From Promethearchaeota archaeon (GTDB lineage: Archaea > Asgardarchaeota > Lokiarchaeia > Sigyniarchaeales > SOKP01): DNA of 6,649 nt. Below the pieces are notes generated by a model. The model ran no database searches. It saw only the letters and a list, made by a program, of their open reading frames with translations, and was not told where the DNA came from. Numbering within the stretch: position 1 is the stretch's first letter; each line of letters starts with the position of its first letter. The stretch lies in contig JAUWHL010000208.1 in NCBI GenBank assembly GCA_030605895.1, positions 1 through 6,649 on the forward strand, written 5' to 3'. Positions 5,678 through 6,649 of this stretch are shown one piece after another. The position numbers were made by a program, and so were the translations under genes.

Positions 5678-5705
5678 TTTATCCTAAATTATTTTGATTA
5701 AAAGA

Positions 5706-5714
5706 TATTTATAA
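5706..5714 (-). promoter_or_regulatory. TATA box of the zinc-ribbon protein gene
   Basis: The minus strand reads TTATAAATA, centred about 45 bp before the TTG start. Transcription would begin near 5684, giving a leader of about 19 nt that contains AAGGT. Confidence 0.45.
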
Positions 5715-5749
5715 TTATAGCAACGGATTGTATATAAAAATTTAATTGA

Positions 5750-5974
5750 ATTAAGTATAAATTATTTGAAATAAACCTAAACACATACGGGTTCCATTCC
5801 GTTAAGATCCAGAAAAGTTGGATTACTTGGATTATACTTTCACCTCATAGAGGAGATTCTCCCTCTAATGACTTATTACGATGGAATGAAGTAATTGAGA
5901 ATATTACTCGGATGGCTCAAGGACGTCAGGATTTTCTTAATGTTGTAAATTTAGAAGAAGAAAATTTAAAATGA
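5750..5974 (+). pseudogene. 5'-truncated gene remnant (last 74 codons)
   Basis: From just after TGA at 5747-5749 the plus strand is open for 74 codons to TGA at 5972-5974. The first half lacks any ATG, GTG or TTG in frame; the only ATG is late, within TRMAQG. The translation is clearly protein-like: SVKIQKSWITWIILSPHRG, then NDLLRWNEVIENITRMAQG and RQDFLNVVNLEEENLK. Base composition is richer in G+C than the flanks. Upstream, all plus-strand frames are closed and the DNA is the promoter region of the opposite-strand zinc-ribbon gene. It is therefore the C-terminal end of a gene whose front has been lost by deletion or rearrangement. I do not recognise the family. Confidence 0.6.
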
Positions 5975-6456
5975 ATTATTTTAGTTTGAAAATTCCTAAA
6001 AAATAGAATATTTCGTTTAAAATAGATTAGATTATAAATTTGTTTAAATGTATGCTTAATTGATTTAAAGAATTTTTGAGGATAATTAAATAAATGAAAT
6101 TTGTTTATTTTATCCCTTATTTTTTTTATACTTTTTCATTTTTAATTTGAAGGTTAGTAAAATTTTTTTAACCAGAATATATAATAATATAAACTCTAAA
6201 AATATCATTAAATTTGAGGAGTATAGAAACATTTTAAATATTAATGCAATAATAACCTATTTGGAATATTTAAGACATGACAAAATAGTATTTCTTCAAA
6301 TATATTAATGCGATAAAAATAAACATTTATATATCAATGTGTAATAATTTACTTATAAAATAAGTTGTGGTTTAAGGCGGTAAAATTTAGAATAGCTTTA
6401 GTCATTTTGCTGAATTTTGATTTTGGCAAATTTAAGAAATGAAGTAGTGTGATAAT
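5975..6456. other. AT-rich intergenic region upstream of the ribbon-helix-helix gene
   Basis: No open frame of convincing composition, tRNA or known RNA motif is visible in these 480 bases. T-rich stretches at 6118-6142 and 6164-6169 could end plus-strand transcription from the remnant. TATA-like sequences occur (for example ACTTATAAAATAAG at 6351-6364), but which one serves the downstream gene is unclear. A 15-bp direct repeat is listed separately. Confidence 0.55.
6238..6316 (+). repeat. Pair of 15-bp direct repeats
   Basis: ATATTAATGCAATAA at 6238-6252 and ATATTAATGCGATAA at 6302-6316 match at 14 of 15 positions, start to start 64 bp apart. They lie 140-220 bp upstream of a ribbon-helix-helix regulator gene, so they could be operator sites. 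They could also be chance in AT-rich DNA. Confidence 0.35.
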
Positions 6457-6649
6457 ATGAAAATTGTAACTGTCAATATTCCTGAATCTTTTCTCGATAG
6501 TATTGAAAAATTAGTGGGGGGAAATGGGCTATATCCATCTAGATCCGAGTTAATTCGTGTGGCTGTAAGAGACTTCTTGCTTCGAGAGCTAAAAATGGCT
6601 GATAACATGGCCAAATATAAAGAAACTGAAGTTGAAAATTTTGATGATG
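6457..6649 (+). CDS. Ribbon-helix-helix (CopG/MetJ-type) DNA-binding protein, 3' end cut by the window
   Basis: The first 64 codons are visible. An N-terminal beta strand, MKIVTVNIPESFLDSIEKLV, is followed by the loop and helix YPSRSELIRVAVRDFLLREL, the standard ribbon-helix-helix fold in which a dimer forms a two-stranded sheet inserted in the DNA major groove. The P-S-R-S-E-L-I-R-x-A-V-R turn and second helix is typical of archaeal members. After residue 45 comes a charged, probably helical tail that runs off the window, so full length and any C-terminal domain are unknown. The start is ATG 6457 with a weak TGTGAT upstream. Such proteins are usually transcription regulators or antitoxins; no toxin is visible here. 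It is transcribed away from the minus-strand cluster and may control itself or genes to the right. Confidence 0.85.
   Translation, partial: MKIVTVNIPESFLDSIEKLVGGNGLYPSRSELIRVAVRDFLLRELKMADNMAKYKETEVENFDD

Noticed and set aside
5975..6456. CRISPR array, tRNA or C/D-box RNA
   Set aside because: There are no regularly spaced repeats, no tRNA-like arms and no paired C and D boxes; only one 15-bp repeat pair is visible.
6432..6614. Minus-strand open frame of 60 codons
   Set aside because: It is antisense to the ribbon-helix-helix gene, whose motif is unambiguous.

Overview
The window is AT-rich (about one third G+C by eye) and looks archaeal. It has TATA-like boxes about 25 bp before predicted starts, T-rich stretches after stop codons, TTG start codons and compact intergenic regions. 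A CdhA-type CO dehydrogenase alpha subunit, a V4R (TRAPP/Bet3-related) protein and an Arf-like small GTPase with an extra N-terminal domain within a few kb point to an Asgard archaeon, probably near Lokiarchaeia. That placement is inference from gene content, not a phylogeny.

Layout, mostly on the minus strand. (1) 1-977 holds the 5' part of cdhA, running off the left edge. Its reading frame is broken after codon 70 by a short extra segment containing a perfect 9-bp hairpin. The next 240-plus codons are fully open and well conserved, so this is a recent lesion, an assembly error or a recoding/processing event rather than an old decayed gene. (2) 978-1379 is mostly non-coding but contains a 40-codon fragment of protein-like sequence. 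(3) 1380-2048 is an isochorismatase-superfamily cysteine hydrolase with its catalytic triad intact and a clear TATA/Shine-Dalgarno/ATG arrangement. (4) 2294-5665 holds three co-directional genes: a V4R protein, a GTPase with a 155-residue N-terminal domain, and a coiled-coil protein with W-(T/S)-x-(E/D)-E-L repeats, a zinc ribbon and an acidic tail. All three seem to start at TTG and each has its own promoter-like sequence. (5) 5666-6456 is a long AT-rich region holding only the 3' end of an otherwise missing plus-strand gene (5750-5974). (6) 6457 to the right edge is a plus-strand ribbon-helix-helix DNA-binding protein, cut off by the window.

How they may work together: CdhA would be the CO dehydrogenase subunit of the acetyl-CoA decarbonylase/synthase complex (archaeal Wood-Ljungdahl pathway). 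The V4R, GTPase and zinc-ribbon trio resembles the Asgard complement of trafficking-like parts and may form one functional module; gaps of 164-175 bp show they are neighbours rather than one tight operon. The hydrolase and the ribbon-helix-helix regulator have no evident link to either theme. The strongest anomaly is the hairpin-bearing frame break in cdhA; the most interesting gene set is the GTPase/V4R/zinc-ribbon cluster.
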